The notes: a model not told the origin generated them from the letters alone. Positions 1-9,103 are shown, counted from the stretch's first letter. The stretch is 64,000 bases of DNA from Xiamenia xianingshaonis (GCF_017945865.1 NZ_CP072829.1:1674001-1738000); one strand, 5' to 3'. A program made the numbers and translations.

Positions 1-1055
1 TATTTCGAAGGCAGCAGCAACTCGGCGATCTGCACGGCGTTCAAGGCAGCACCTTTTCGTATCTGATCAGCAACGTTCCAAAACGCGAGACCATGTTCGA
101 CCGTCGGATCCTTGCGAAGCCGCCCCACATAGGACCCGTCCGTACCAGCCAAAATACCCGGCATGGGATAGAGGTTCTGCTCGGGATCGTCCATCAAATG
201 CAGGCCAGGAGCGGCTTGCATGGCCTCGCGGGCAGCTTCGACGCTTACCTCGTCTTCAAACTCAACATTGATGGATTCACCGTGGCATCGAAGCACCGGA
301 ACGCGAACACACGTTGCAGCAACCTCCACACCCTCGTCGCCGAGAATCTTCTTCGTTTCGACGACCATCTTCCACTCTTCTTTCGTGGAACCGGAATCCA
401 AAAACACATCAATGTGAGGAATGCAGTTGAAGGCGATGCGATGTTGGAAGGCCTTGATGGTCAGCTCGTCTTCCGGCGTGCCGTTCAAGAAGTCGCGCGT
501 TTGATCGTACAGCTCGGCCATGGCAGGAGCGCCCGCCCCGGAAGCGGCCTGATACGTGGACACGACAACGCGCTTGATGCGAGACAGATCGTACAGGGGT
601 TTCAGCGCCACGACCATTTGAATCGTCGAGCAATTCGGGTTTGCGATCACGCCGCTGTGCCATTGCACGTCGTCAGGATTGACCTCCGGCACCACCAGCG
701 GCACGTCCTCGTCCATGCGAAACGCGCTCGAATTGTCGATCATGACGGCACCTGCCGCAACGACCGCATCGCGCATGGCTTTGGAAACGCCGGCACCAGC
801 CGAGAACAGCGCGATGTCAACGCCCTCGAAAGACTCTGGAGTCATCTCTTCGACCGTCAAATCCCCCGCCGGCACGTCGCCGCATCCTGCAAAAGAAACT
901 TTCTTCCCCGCGCTGCGAGCGCTTGCCAGCGCTCGAACCTCACTCGCCGGAAAGTCGAGGTCATGGAGAACTTGCAAAAACTCCTGGCCGACAGCTCCCG
1001 TCGCCCCCGCCACTGCCACGACCGGCCGTGCCGGCATCTCCTTGCTCCAAGCCAT
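1..1055 (-). CDS. asd: aspartate-semialdehyde dehydrogenase (last stop-codon base outside window)
   Basis: Reduces aspartyl-4-phosphate to aspartate semialdehyde, the branch point to lysine, threonine and methionine. The minus-strand reading frame gives 351 codons and then bases TA at the window edge, so almost certainly only the last base of the stop is missing. The Rossmann motif VAVAGATGAVGQEF lies at about residues 13-26, and the catalytic cysteine is in IANPNCSTIQ (C142). Later segments such as AASGAGAPAM and IAFNCIPHID are typical of the family. The start was chosen at 1055 because AAAGGA lies about 6 bases upstream. A downstream ATG six codons in (MPARP) is possible but has no better site. 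lysC and lysA of the same pathway are also in the window but not in this operon. Confidence 0.96.
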   Translation of the reverse strand, partial: MAWSKEMPARPVVAVAGATGAVGQEFLQVLHDLDFPASEVRALASARSAGKKVSFAGCGDVPAGDLTVEEMTPESFEGVDIALFSAGAGVSKAMRDAVVAAGAVMIDNSSAFRMDEDVPLVVPEVNPDDVQWHSGVIANPNCSTIQMVVALKPLYDLSRIKRVVVSTYQAASGAGAPAMAELYDQTRDFLNGTPEDELTIKAFQHRIAFNCIPHIDVFLDSGSTKEEWKMVVETKKILGDEGVEVAATCVRVPVLRCHGESINVEFEDEVSVEAAREAMQAAPGLHLMDDPEQNLYPMPGILAGTDGSYVGRLRKDPTVEHGLAFWNVADQIRKGAALNAVQIAELLLPSK

Positions 1056-1567
1056 CGGTTGTCCTTTCGTCTCCTTTAGCGTGCAAACCCGCTCACAGCA
1101 GGCGCGCACAACATAAAACCATGTCAAGAAACATTTACACCATTATCGCACGGAACCGAAGAGAAGCTTGTTTTTGCTTGCTTTAATCGACGGACGGCGA
1201 CCGAACAACGTCGATGACGGCACACGCCTGAACCCACACCTGAAAACGAAGCACTCGCATCCTGTCAGCTTCGGCGGCTGCAGGTCGACGAACGCAACCG
1301 GCGAACGCGCAAAGATCAAGGCGACATGAGGCGGCATGAAATCAACTCAGTGCAGCCATCCTTGCAAAAGGCCCGTACGGCTGCAGATTCCGACTACAAG
1401 CATTCCCCGCTCAGCCCAACAGCCATTCCGCGCGAAGCCCATACGGCCGCCCCCGCACGAGACCCATACGGGGGGCGGCACGAAGGCGCAAACCGGCCAG
1501 CGGGCACCTCTGCGCCTATACGCGAAAACACGACATGGCGCTGACGCGGCAGCTACCCTTGAGACTC
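1056..1567. other. intergenic region without a supported gene
   Basis: This gap between the start of asd and the end of the transporter gene on the same strand has only short, compositionally unconvincing frames on both strands. I see no tRNA, no clear hairpin and no recognisable riboswitch. It should carry the asd promoter. A TTGACA occurs on the minus strand at 1122-1127, but no good -10 follows at the right distance. Confidence 0.5.
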
Positions 1568-2833
1568 TTAAGCAGCAGGCATTTTCCATAGCAGCACGAA
1601 TCCGAGCGCAAACAAAATGGCGATGGAGAGCACGCCGAAGCTTGCATTGCCCGACAGCTGAGTGAACACGCTCACCAGCAGCGTGCCCATAACCGCAGCG
1701 TACTTGCCGAAAATATCGAAAAACCCGTAATATTCGCCCTCGTTTTCCGGCGGCACGATTTTCGTGAACTCGCTGCGCGAGAGTGCCTGAATGCCGCCTT
1801 GGAACAAGCCGACGCAAACAGCCAGGACCCAAAACTCGACGGCCGTCCGCAAAAAGAAGGCGGCAAACAGCGTAATGCAAAAATAAGCAAAGATGGCGAT
1901 CAGCAGCATGCGTCGCGTGCCGAAGCGAATCGCGAGCCGTCCGTAAGCAATGGCGCTCGGGAAAGCGACGATCTGGGTCACCAGCAGCGCCAGCACCAGC
2001 TGCGTCGAATCGATGCCCAACTCGGTCCCGTAGCTTGTCGACATCTTGATAATGGTATGCACGCCGTCGATATAGAAAAAGAACGCCAGCATGAAGTAGC
2101 GCAGCCGACGGTCGCGCACGATGTTCTTCAACGTCTTGACAAGACCTCGGAACGTATCTTTGAACACCTGGGCGCTTTTGGGCTTGAAGTGGGTTTGATG
2201 GACGTCGCGGATGAGCGGGATGCTGAAAGCAAGCCACCACAGAGCCGTGATGACAAACGCGATCTGCATGCCGGTACGCGCATCGATGCCAACGGCAGAA
2301 CCGCCAAGCACGACGGCCAAGCAGGCAACGAATGGAATGCACGACCCCACATAGCCCCAAGCGTACCCGTGGGACGACACTTCGTCGTAGCGCCCGTCCT
2401 CGGCAGCATCGACCAAAAAAGCGTCGTAGAACACCATCGACCCGTTCAACATGATAGACGCGACGACGTATACAATCAAAAACGGCAGCGCCGTGGTAGG
2501 AATACCCAAAGCAGCACACATGACTACGCCCGTGCCCATGGTGCCGATAAAGAACTTCTTCTTGTTGCCCTTCAAGTCAGCCAAGCTACCGAAGATGGGC
2601 ATGAGCAGGGCCAATATCAATGCCGCAACCGTCTCGGCATAGCCCCAAGCCACAACGACCGAAGATCCCGGTTCAGCCAAGCTGGCGAAATAGATGGGGA
2701 TAAGAGCCGTCGACAACATGACGAAAGCCGAGTTGCCAACGTCATAGAGCACCCAACTGCGCTCCTTTTTCGTAAGTCCGAACAGCGTTTTTTCGCTTTT
2801 CATCGGATTGCCCTCGGGGGGTGCTGACGCCAT
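1568..2833 (-). CDS. MFS transporter, UMF1/Atg22-like
   Basis: A 421-residue polytopic membrane protein of the major facilitator superfamily. The N-terminal segment WVLYDVGNSAFVMLSTALIP followed by a glycine-rich second helix resembles the UMF1 (vacuole effluxer Atg22-like) group; the substrate is unknown. About twelve hydrophobic segments can be counted, with cytoplasmic basic loops such as GRLAIRFGTRR. The start at 2833 has AAAGGAG four to five bases upstream. A longer frame reaching 3022 is arginine-rich, lacks a ribosome site and overlaps the divergent promoter, so it was rejected. It is divergent from the HxlR regulator at 3058, which is the best guess for its controller. Confidence 0.88.
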   Translation of the reverse strand: MASAPPEGNPMKSEKTLFGLTKKERSWVLYDVGNSAFVMLSTALIPIYFASLAEPGSSVVVAWGYAETVAALILALLMPIFGSLADLKGNKKKFFIGTMGTGVVMCAALGIPTTALPFLIVYVVASIMLNGSMVFYDAFLVDAAEDGRYDEVSSHGYAWGYVGSCIPFVACLAVVLGGSAVGIDARTGMQIAFVITALWWLAFSIPLIRDVHQTHFKPKSAQVFKDTFRGLVKTLKNIVRDRRLRYFMLAFFFYIDGVHTIIKMSTSYGTELGIDSTQLVLALLVTQIVAFPSAIAYGRLAIRFGTRRMLLIAIFAYFCITLFAAFFLRTAVEFWVLAVCVGLFQGGIQALSRSEFTKIVPPENEGEYYGFFDIFGKYAAVMGTLLVSVFTQLSGNASFGVLSIAILFALGFVLLWKMPAA

Positions 2834-3057
2834 AGTGCTCCTTTTCTCTAGCGACGTTCGAAACGGCATCAGTCTACCCCACCAAAACCTCCAAAGGGCC
2901 GCGCACGCACGAGTTTCATGACGGCGGCTACGACTGACACCAGGCCGTTGCCTTTCTCGTCGGTTGGGCTTTGCTGCAAGTTTTCTTTGCGTTCGCACGT
3001 CCGATTCGCTAAGATGGCACACGTTGGTTCGTTTTTGGTACTTAGAAGGGGAACATC

Positions 3058-3471
3058 ATGCCTACCAGTCGATTCACCCAAGAGGGCAAGCGCTGGCTGT
3101 TCGACGGGCGTCGCTACAAAGATCTCACCTACGAGGAATACCTCGAAATGATCCGAGCCCCAAAAGAGGTGGAACGTTACAACAACATCGACAAGCTCAT
3201 GCCGTTTTTCTGCGGCAAATGGGGCCTGCCGGTGCAGGCGGCACTGTTCTTTCATGGCCCGCTCAGCTTCAACGAGATCAAGCGGCTTGTTCCCGGCGCA
3301 TCGAACTCGGTGCTGTCGGCCACGCTCAAAAACCTTGAAACCGGCGGACTGATCAAGCGCACCGTGTACGACAAGGCGCCGATTCGCGCCGAATACAGCC
3401 TGACCACCGCTTCGGAAGGCTTCGCGCACACCATGTACGAAATGCTGAAGTGGGCAGACGAGCTGGACTAG
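3058..3471 (+). CDS. HxlR-family winged-helix transcriptional regulator
   Basis: A 137-residue regulator with the HxlR winged-helix pattern: KLMPFFCGKWGLPVQAALF, then GPLSFNEIKRLVPGASNSVL as the recognition region, and the wing LIKRTVYDKAPIRAEYSLT. An N-terminal extension of about 40 residues (FTQEGKRWLFDGRRYKDLTY) precedes the usual start of the domain and is longer than in many members. The ribosome site AGAAGGGG sits 6 bases before ATG. The gene is divergent from the MFS transporter with about 220 bp between them, the usual layout of a regulator with its own target. The ligand is unknown. Confidence 0.9.
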   Translation: MPTSRFTQEGKRWLFDGRRYKDLTYEEYLEMIRAPKEVERYNNIDKLMPFFCGKWGLPVQAALFFHGPLSFNEIKRLVPGASNSVLSATLKNLETGGLIKRTVYDKAPIRAEYSLTTASEGFAHTMYEMLKWADELD

Positions 3472-3513
3472 CACCATACGTCCACAGGCGTCCACCAGTC
3501 GATTCAAAACAGC

Positions 3514-3560
3514 GCGGCCAGCCGGCTTGACGCATACGCAACGTCCAACCGGCTGGCCGC
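3514..3560 (+). terminator. hairpin downstream of the HxlR gene
   Basis: A perfect 12-bp stem GCGGCCAGCCGG (3514-3525) pairs with CCGGCTGGCCGC (3549-3560) across a 23-base loop. It starts 43 bases after the HxlR stop codon. No T-run follows, so termination is inferred from stem strength and position. The first nine bases recur in the terminator at 8010. Confidence 0.6.
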
Positions 3561-3602
3561 TCCTGAAAGCGACCGTTCGCCGCAGTTCGTCTCTTTGAAC
3601 CA

Positions 3603-3634
3603 ATGAAGGCCACTTTTTTCCTAGCGGCCTTCAT
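3603..3634. terminator. second small hairpin in the HxlR-lysC gap
   Basis: A 9-bp perfect stem ATGAAGGCC (3603-3611) / GGCCTTCAT (3626-3634) has a 14-base loop that contains a run of six T. It lies between the ends of the convergent HxlR and lysC genes. Confidence 0.4.
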
Positions 3635-3702
3635 GACGCTGACGTCTTTGATTCAAGCGGTTCGGTCCAACAACCACCAGCCGTTGAACGACAACTTTTC
3701 CT

Positions 3703-3770
3703 GGGGAAACATTGATTGAAGCCGTCTTGCCCTGCGTTTGCAGGGCTGGCGGAATTGATCAGCGTTTCCC
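3703..3770 (-). repeat. GGGAAAC palindromic 3' element, copy 1 (after lysC)
   Basis: A long imperfect palindrome: the left arm begins GGGGAAACATTGATTGAAGC and closes with GCCCTGC. A 4-base loop (GTTT) is followed by GCAGGGC, and the right arm ends GATCAGCGTTTCCC. It is the mirror image of copy 2 at 9037-9103. The right edge overlaps the lysC stop: the G of its TAG is the first G of the GGGAAACGC motif read on the minus strand. Probable role: terminator of lysC. Confidence 0.7.
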
Positions 3771-5047
3771 TAGCGTCCCTTGTTCATCTTGGCGGCGACT
3801 TCCTCAGCCGAAAGCTGCTTTTCTTCGAACACGCTGTCGGAATCGAGACCAAACGCCGTATGCAGACAGCGCACCGCCGCATTCGTCTGGGCGCTGTCGA
3901 CCACAACGGACAGGCGGATCGGCGACGTGGAGATGGCCAGGATGTTGATCTTGTTCTCGCCAAGCGTCTGGAAGGCTTTCGCAGCCACGCCCGGAGACGA
4001 CTTCATGCCGGTGCCCACCATGCTGACCTTGGCGATGTCCTCGTCGACCACATACTCGCGGGCCTGGATGTCGCCCATGATGCGTTCCAGCGTTTCACGG
4101 GCACGCTTCTCGTCGGCGCCCGGGCACGTGAAGCTGATGTCAGTCGTTCCCGACTCCGACGTGTTCTGGATGATCATGTCGACGCTCACCATATTCCCCG
4201 CAAGGGCAGAAAACACCTTCGCCGCCACGCCCGTCATGTCGGGCACGCCGCGAATGGTGAATTTGATCTCCGACGTATCGTGGGCAATGCCCGTGATTAC
4301 CGCCTCTTCCATGTCTGGCTCCTCCTTGATATACGTTCCCTCGGCATCAGAAAAGGCCGAGCGTGAATGGATGACGACGTTCCATTTGCGAGCAAATTCC
4401 ACCGCCCGCATTTGCAACACGCCCGCACCGGACCCGCTCAGTTCGAGCATGTCTTCGTACGAAACCTGATCCAGCTTGCGCGCGCGAGGGGCCACCCGCG
4501 GATCGGCGCTGTACACGCCGTCGACGTCCGAATAGATTTCGCACACGTCGGCGTTCAGGCCCCATGCCACGGCCACGGCCGTCGTGTCCGAGCCGCCACG
4601 CCCAAGCGTGGTGATGTCTCCATTGGCGTCGATGCCTTGGAAGCCGGCCACAACCGCGATCATGCCTTTGTTCACCGCTTCCATGATGCGCTCGTTGTGC
4701 ACCTTCACGATTTTCGCCTTCGCATGGGTGCCGTCCGTCTCGATGCCGGCTTGGCGCCCGGTGAAGCTCATGGCCTTGTAGCCGCGAGCCTCGATGGCCA
4801 TGGCCAAAAGCGTCATGGACACCTGCTCGCCCGTAGAAAGCAGACGGTCCATCTCGCGGGCCGGCGGATTGTCGTTGAGAGCAGCGGCAAGTCCTACCAG
4901 TTCGTCAGTGGTTTTTCCCATGGCCGACACAACCGCGACCACGTCGTGGCCCGCCTGCTTGCGGGCGATGAGACGCTTTGCAACCATCTGGATTCGCTCG
5001 GGGGAAGCGACGGACGTACCTCCGAATTTGCAAACGATCAATGCCAT
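3770..5047 (-). CDS. lysC: aspartate kinase
   Basis: Phosphorylates aspartate, the committed step to lysine, threonine and methionine. The 425 residues are the usual length for a monofunctional enzyme with a catalytic domain and two ACT domains. N-terminal VCKFGGTSVAS is the nucleotide-binding signature, GRGGSDTTAVAVAWGL and EIYSDVDGVYSADPRV mark the kinase core, and the ACT pair follows from about residue 265 (KFTIRGVPDMTGVAAKVFSA and later VSMVGTGMKSSPGVAAKAF). The ACT domains imply feedback inhibition by an end product (family knowledge). Start ATG at 5047 is preceded by AGAGGG. A TATAGT box on the minus strand at 5083-5088 could be its -10, but no convincing -35 accompanies it. Confidence 0.97.
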   Translation of the reverse strand: MALIVCKFGGTSVASPERIQMVAKRLIARKQAGHDVVAVVSAMGKTTDELVGLAAALNDNPPAREMDRLLSTGEQVSMTLLAMAIEARGYKAMSFTGRQAGIETDGTHAKAKIVKVHNERIMEAVNKGMIAVVAGFQGIDANGDITTLGRGGSDTTAVAVAWGLNADVCEIYSDVDGVYSADPRVAPRARKLDQVSYEDMLELSGSGAGVLQMRAVEFARKWNVVIHSRSAFSDAEGTYIKEEPDMEEAVITGIAHDTSEIKFTIRGVPDMTGVAAKVFSALAGNMVSVDMIIQNTSESGTTDISFTCPGADEKRARETLERIMGDIQAREYVVDEDIAKVSMVGTGMKSSPGVAAKAFQTLGENKINILAISTSPIRLSVVVDSAQTNAAVRCLHTAFGLDSDSVFEEKQLSAEEVAAKMNKGR

Positions 5048-5476
5048 GGAACCCTCTTATCTCCGATTGACTTGCGCGTGCCACTATAGCAAAGACCCCC
5101 GAAAGGTCACCGACGAAAGCCGCCACAGGCCTTCTTCCTCAGCAAAAAGCTATGATACCGCTTCGATCGGGGGAGATACGGCCCCCGAACCGGACGAAAT
5201 CGACGCAGTGCCCGCAGCGGACGACAACGCCTGTGCAGCCGTCTTTGGAACCTGCAGCCCGCGAGCGCCGCAACCCACACGACAGCCAGCCTGCCGAGCA
5301 CCGCAGCCTGCACAACAACCATACCGTGACGCGACAGCGCAGATTGTGTGCCGCCTTTTTGTTGCCTTGGTTGCAAAGGCCCGCGCAGCGTTTCATTCGC
5401 TGACGCCTTTGTATAAGATAAGGCACCAGGCAACCTTGCCCGCCGACATGGATACTCATGAGAAATGGAGCACGTT
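5048..5476. other. divergent intergenic region, lysC / phospholipase-like gene
   Basis: About 430 bases without a supported gene. Frames on both strands are Pro/Arg-rich shadows with no ribosome site. It must contain the promoters of lysC (minus) and of the gene at 5477 (plus). I looked for a lysine riboswitch in the lysC leader and did not see a recognisable one. Confidence 0.45.
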
Positions 5477-6466
5477 ATGCCAGCCCTCATCACCCACGAC
5501 TTTTTCGGACGCGACGTGTACGACCGTCAATTCAACTTCATTGGGGGTTCGCGCGACGGGGCCGACGCGTTTCTGCTCGGCAACCAGGGGCCCGACCCTC
5601 TCTTCTTTGCCGGAATCTCGCCGCGCTTCCATAACTACACCCGCATCGGCAGCGTCATGCACGACCGCAAGCCTTCCGAGCTGATCGCTGCGCTCAAGCA
5701 GTCCCTTTCCATCCTGCCCGAAGAAGACCGCGAGATCGGACGCGCCTACGCCCTGGGGTTCGTGTGCCACTACATCCTCGACGCCACGATGCATCCCTTC
5801 GTATTTGCGCAGCAGCATGCCATCTGCGACGCCGGCGAACCGGGTCTGGACCGGTCAAGCGGCAGCGAGGTGCATGCCGTCATCGAAAGCGAGCTTGACG
5901 AACTGGTGCTTTTCGCCAAGCGGGAGGAAACCGTCGCCACGTTCAACCCGGCGCAACGCGTGCTCAAAGCGACCGACCATACGCTGGCCGTCATCTCGAA
6001 AATGTATGCCTACCTGGCCTTGTCGGTATATGGCATCGTGATTCCCGAAGACCTTTTTGCCGCCAGCGTCAAAAACTACCGCCGCGCACAATGGGCGCTC
6101 CATTCTCCACGAGGCGTCAAGCGATCGGTGGTCGGAGTTGCGGAGAGGCTCGTCCGTCCCCATTCCATGGCCCAAGCGCTCACGCCTCGGGCGATCGAAC
6201 GCACCGAAAGCGACTTCGACAATCGGAGCCGAGCGCCCTGGACGAACCCCTTCACCTTCGACGAGCAAAACGACAGCTTCTGGGATCTGTACGCTGCAGC
6301 CCTTGACAAGGCCCTCGAGCACACGGAAGCCTTCGACCGTGCCAGCTTCGACATCGAAGACGCTCGCGCCATGACGCATGACTGCGACTTCTCCGGAGCT
6401 CCCGTCGTCGCCGTGCTGACCGCCGTGGAAGACGTGCCCGCGCAAACGTCCGACAACAACGCATAA
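5477..6466 (+). CDS. zinc-dependent phospholipase C family protein
   Basis: A 329-residue protein of the Zn_dep_PLPC type. Characteristic parts are the N-terminal THDFFGRDVYD, LLGNQGPDPLFFAG and the helical histidine/aspartate motif GFVCHYILDATMHPFVF, which in the family supply metal ligands. No signal peptide or membrane segment is seen, so it is probably cytoplasmic. Substrate specificity cannot be told from sequence, and several members of this family are simply uncharacterised. The start was placed at 5477 because GGAG lies 6 bases upstream; the ATG four codons earlier (5465) has only a weak site. The stop is 12 bases before the TRIC-type channel gene, so the two are probably co-transcribed. 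Confidence 0.75.
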   Translation: MPALITHDFFGRDVYDRQFNFIGGSRDGADAFLLGNQGPDPLFFAGISPRFHNYTRIGSVMHDRKPSELIAALKQSLSILPEEDREIGRAYALGFVCHYILDATMHPFVFAQQHAICDAGEPGLDRSSGSEVHAVIESELDELVLFAKREETVATFNPAQRVLKATDHTLAVISKMYAYLALSVYGIVIPEDLFAASVKNYRRAQWALHSPRGVKRSVVGVAERLVRPHSMAQALTPRAIERTESDFDNRSRAPWTNPFTFDEQNDSFWDLYAAALDKALEHTEAFDRASFDIEDARAMTHDCDFSGAPVVAVLTAVEDVPAQTSDNNA

Positions 6467-6478
6467 CTTTCCTGCAGC

Positions 6479-7999
6479 ATGCTTGAAGTCGTCCTCGCCA
6501 TTCCATTCTGGCTGGAACTTGCCGCTACGCTGACCGGCGGCCTTTCCGGCGCCATGAGCGCGGTGCGCGCCCGCTACGACCTGTTTGGCGTCGCCTGCAT
6601 CGCCATTGTGACCGGGCTTGCCGGCGGCATCATCCGCGACGTCTTGTTGCAAAGCTACGGCATCTATGCGTTTCAAAAGCCGTCGCTCATCGTCTGCTGC
6701 GTCGCTGCCGGCGTGCTCGTCTTCTACTTCGGCAAACTGACGACCTACCTCGACCCCATCGTCGACCTGCTCGACAACCTCTCGGTTGCCCTGTGGGCCA
6801 TCATCGCCGTCGGGAAATCGCTTTCGGCCGGGCTCGACATCATTCCGGCGGCCATACTCGGGACGATCACGGCTGTCGGCGGCGGCATCTGCCGCGACAT
6901 ATGCATGAGCAAAGAGCCCGCCACCTTCCAAGCTGGCACGATGTACGGAAGCGCCGCATTCATCGGGGCGTTCGTGTACGCCCTCATGTACCAGAACCAC
7001 ATTCTGGCGAATTACGCAGCCATGACCTGCGCTGTCTTGGTGCTGGGCATTCGCTACGCCTCCCGCTTGTTCGACTGGCACACCAAAGCGCCCCGCGACT
7101 ATTCCTACCTGGTCACCAAGCCGATCGAAAACATGGTCAAGAAGGTGCGCCCGCCGAAGGGAAAGATCGAGCGCGAGCGGGACCGCAAAAAGTACGCCAA
7201 GGCCATCCGCATCTTGAAGAAGCTCTCCGGCATGCCGCTGGACGACCAGCCCAGTCCCGTGGCGCCATCCGCCGAGCCGCTTTTGCCCTACGAGTCGCGC
7301 ACCGAGGTGCTGGCTCAGCAGAAGGCCCAGCAAGAAGCGTCCGCTGCGGCAAGCGCGGCCGATAGCGCAGCCCCCGATACAACCGGCCTGGCAGGACATC
7401 GGGCAAGCGGCTTGGGAGCGCGCGACGCCCAGGTGTCCCGCGCAATGGAGTCAGCGGAAGTGTTTCGGCAGGCCATCGCCGAAGAGGCGTCCCGGTCGGA
7501 GCGCATCGCCCTGGCGGGCGGCGCATCTGCCGGCAATCGCGCGGTCGGCGACTCGTCGGCAAGCGTCGCGCGGCCTGACGTGAGCGACCGCATCGTCGTG
7601 CCGGTAGGCGAGCTGCGCAAGTTCTTGGGACACGAAGTGCCGGGCAAAACCGGCTCGATACAGCCCCTTCCGGAGAATCCGGCAGACGTCGGCCCTGATG
7701 ACCGCATCATCATTCCTACCGACGATTTGATGCGCTTCCTCATGCACCAGTCGCGCCGCCAAACCGGGTCGTTCGACCCGCTGCCCGAGTCGAAAACGCC
7801 GACGGAACAGGCAGCCCCGAAGAAGGAGGCCGACCGGGACAGCGCAGCTGCCGCAACAGAAAAACCCGGTCAGCAGCTCGAAGCGTCCGATCAGGACAAC
7901 TCGATCGAAGACTTTCGCCCCGACAACCCCAAGTACCGCCGACGCGTGAAAGGCCGCGCCGGCAGGATCGAAGCGAACAACAAGGGACGTGCTGACTAG
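6479..7999 (+). CDS. TRIC-type cation channel with long hydrophilic C-terminal tail
   Basis: The first ~205 residues are a two-repeat TRIC/UPF0126 membrane domain: TGLAGGIIRDVLLQ and AVGGGICRDICMSKEPATF are the paired glycine-rich motifs, with about seven hydrophobic helices. Known prokaryotic TRIC proteins are potassium-permeable trimeric channels. The remaining ~300 residues are unusual: basic, Ala/Ser-rich and apparently disordered, with an internal duplication (residue ~370 DRIVVPVGELRKFLGH and residue ~408 DRIIIPTDDLMRFLMH, each continuing TGSxxPLPE). Typical family members are around 200 residues, so the tail is a lineage addition of unknown role. The ribosome site is weak, and translation may couple to the upstream gene, 12 bases away. 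Confidence 0.85.
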   Translation: MLEVVLAIPFWLELAATLTGGLSGAMSAVRARYDLFGVACIAIVTGLAGGIIRDVLLQSYGIYAFQKPSLIVCCVAAGVLVFYFGKLTTYLDPIVDLLDNLSVALWAIIAVGKSLSAGLDIIPAAILGTITAVGGGICRDICMSKEPATFQAGTMYGSAAFIGAFVYALMYQNHILANYAAMTCAVLVLGIRYASRLFDWHTKAPRDYSYLVTKPIENMVKKVRPPKGKIERERDRKKYAKAIRILKKLSGMPLDDQPSPVAPSAEPLLPYESRTEVLAQQKAQQEASAAASAADSAAPDTTGLAGHRASGLGARDAQVSRAMESAEVFRQAIAEEASRSERIALAGGASAGNRAVGDSSASVARPDVSDRIVVPVGELRKFLGHEVPGKTGSIQPLPENPADVGPDDRIIIPTDDLMRFLMHQSRRQTGSFDPLPESKTPTEQAAPKKEADRDSAAAATEKPGQQLEASDQDNSIEDFRPDNPKYRRRVKGRAGRIEANNKGRAD

Positions 8000-8009
8000 C
8001 CTCGAAAAC

Positions 8010-8042
8010 GCGGCCAGCACCTCCCTCGGGAATGCTGGCCGC
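8010..8042 (+). terminator. terminator of the TRIC-type gene
   Basis: A perfect 10-bp stem GCGGCCAGCA (8010-8019) / TGCTGGCCGC (8033-8042) with a 13-base loop begins 10 bases after the stop codon. It shares GCGGCCAGC with the hairpin at 3514. Confidence 0.65.
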
Positions 8043-8189
8043 AAACAATGCTGACCGCAAACGTCATATTCTAGATCTGCGGAACTCCCAGCCGCCAAAC
8101 ACCAGCTCGCCTGGGGCACTGGCAGAATCACCAGCGCCCCAGGACTTCTCGCCTTGCGGCCAGTACAGCCAATCAGTACAGCTGGGCGG

Positions 8190-8819
8190 CTACACGTTTT
8201 TCAGCAGGATGTTCGACATCACGTCGGCGGCATGCTCGCAGTCGTCGCAGCAGCGTTCCATGCGCTCGAAAATCTGAGACCACACGATAACGCGCATGGG
8301 GTTTTCGCGGTCGTGGGTGTGCAGCTTGTGAATGACGTTCAAAAACGCGCGATCGCCCTCTTCTTCAAATTCGCTCACCTCGTCGATGCGCTCTTTGAAC
8401 GTCTTGGACTTCTTGAAGTTGCGAAAGTCCTCCATGCAATAATCGAGCGCCGCGCAGCTCTTTTTGATCAAGTGCGCAAATTCAGCGGCATCGTGATGCA
8501 TGAAATGGACGTCGTACGCATAAAACCGCACGATGACGTCTTCGATATGGTCGATGATCGAATCGAGCGTGTCCACCAACTCGATGATGTCTTCGCGTTC
8601 GATCGGCGTGATGAAGTCGGTCGCAACGTTTTTGAAGATGGCCTGCGAAATCTTGTCCGCCTGGTTTTCAAGCGTATGGGCCTGCTCCATGACCTTCTGC
8701 AGTTTTTCTGCCTCGGTGAAGTTTTCGACAGCCTCCACCAGAAGGTCCGCCTCCTTGACTGCCAGCGCGGTTTGCTGCTCGAACATCTCGAAATAGTCGA
8801 ACTTCTTTTTCTTGCCCAT
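8190..8819 (-). CDS. DUF47 family PhoU-like phosphate transport accessory protein
   Basis: A 209-residue, almost entirely helical, charged protein of the DUF47/PhoU-like class. Typical stretches are LENQADKISQAIFKNVATDF, IEREDIIELVDTLDSIIDHI and the C-terminal RMERCCDDCEHAADVMSNIL. In this family the protein is found next to Pit-type phosphate transporters and is thought to control them; that role is inferred from family and context. The start at 8819 (MGKKKKFD) has AAGGAG 7 bases upstream; a start 10 codons earlier has none. The pit gene lies upstream on the same strand but is separated by about 280 bp holding a palindromic element, so this gene may also have its own promoter. Confidence 0.9.
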   Translation of the reverse strand: MGKKKKFDYFEMFEQQTALAVKEADLLVEAVENFTEAEKLQKVMEQAHTLENQADKISQAIFKNVATDFITPIEREDIIELVDTLDSIIDHIEDVIVRFYAYDVHFMHHDAAEFAHLIKKSCAALDYCMEDFRNFKKSKTFKERIDEVSEFEEEGDRAFLNVIHKLHTHDRENPMRVIVWSQIFERMERCCDDCEHAADVMSNILLKNV

Positions 8820-9036
8820 ACGTTGCTCCTTATGCCAGCCGGCCCACACGAACCAGCAATACCCACAACCCTACGCCCCAAAAAAGCACTGGCCAAGCCC
8901 GCCAACCCTGCGCATGCAAGCCGGCCTCGGCGACCTCAAACCTCGTTCGAGCGCATGCGTGCGCTCTGAAATGCTCAACCCCCAGACGTCTGCCGCATGC
9001 GCTGCCCAAAGCGGCACACGTCGGCGTTTCACCCTC

Positions 9037-9103
9037 GGAAAGCGCTGATCGATTCCGCCGGCCCCGCGCTGGCAGGGCAAGGCGGCTTGAATCAGCGTTT
9101 CCC
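9037..9103 (-). repeat. GGGAAAC palindromic 3' element, copy 2 (after pit)
   Basis: The left arm begins GGAAAGCGCTGATCGATTCC and the right arm ends TTGAATCAGCGTTTCCC. The centre holds GGCAGGGCAAGGCGGCTTGA, the reverse complement of the left arm of copy 1, so the two copies are inverted versions of one sequence. The pit TAG stop codon again overlaps the outer GGG. Probable terminator of pit. Confidence 0.7.

Noticed and set aside
3770-5476. Lysine riboswitch in the lysC leader
   Set aside because: I could not find a recognisable conserved core in the sequence upstream of lysC; a covariance-model search would be decisive.
5107-5493. Minus- and plus-strand frames upstream of lysC
   Set aside because: Arg/Pro-rich shadows without start signals, overlapping the start of the phospholipase-like gene.
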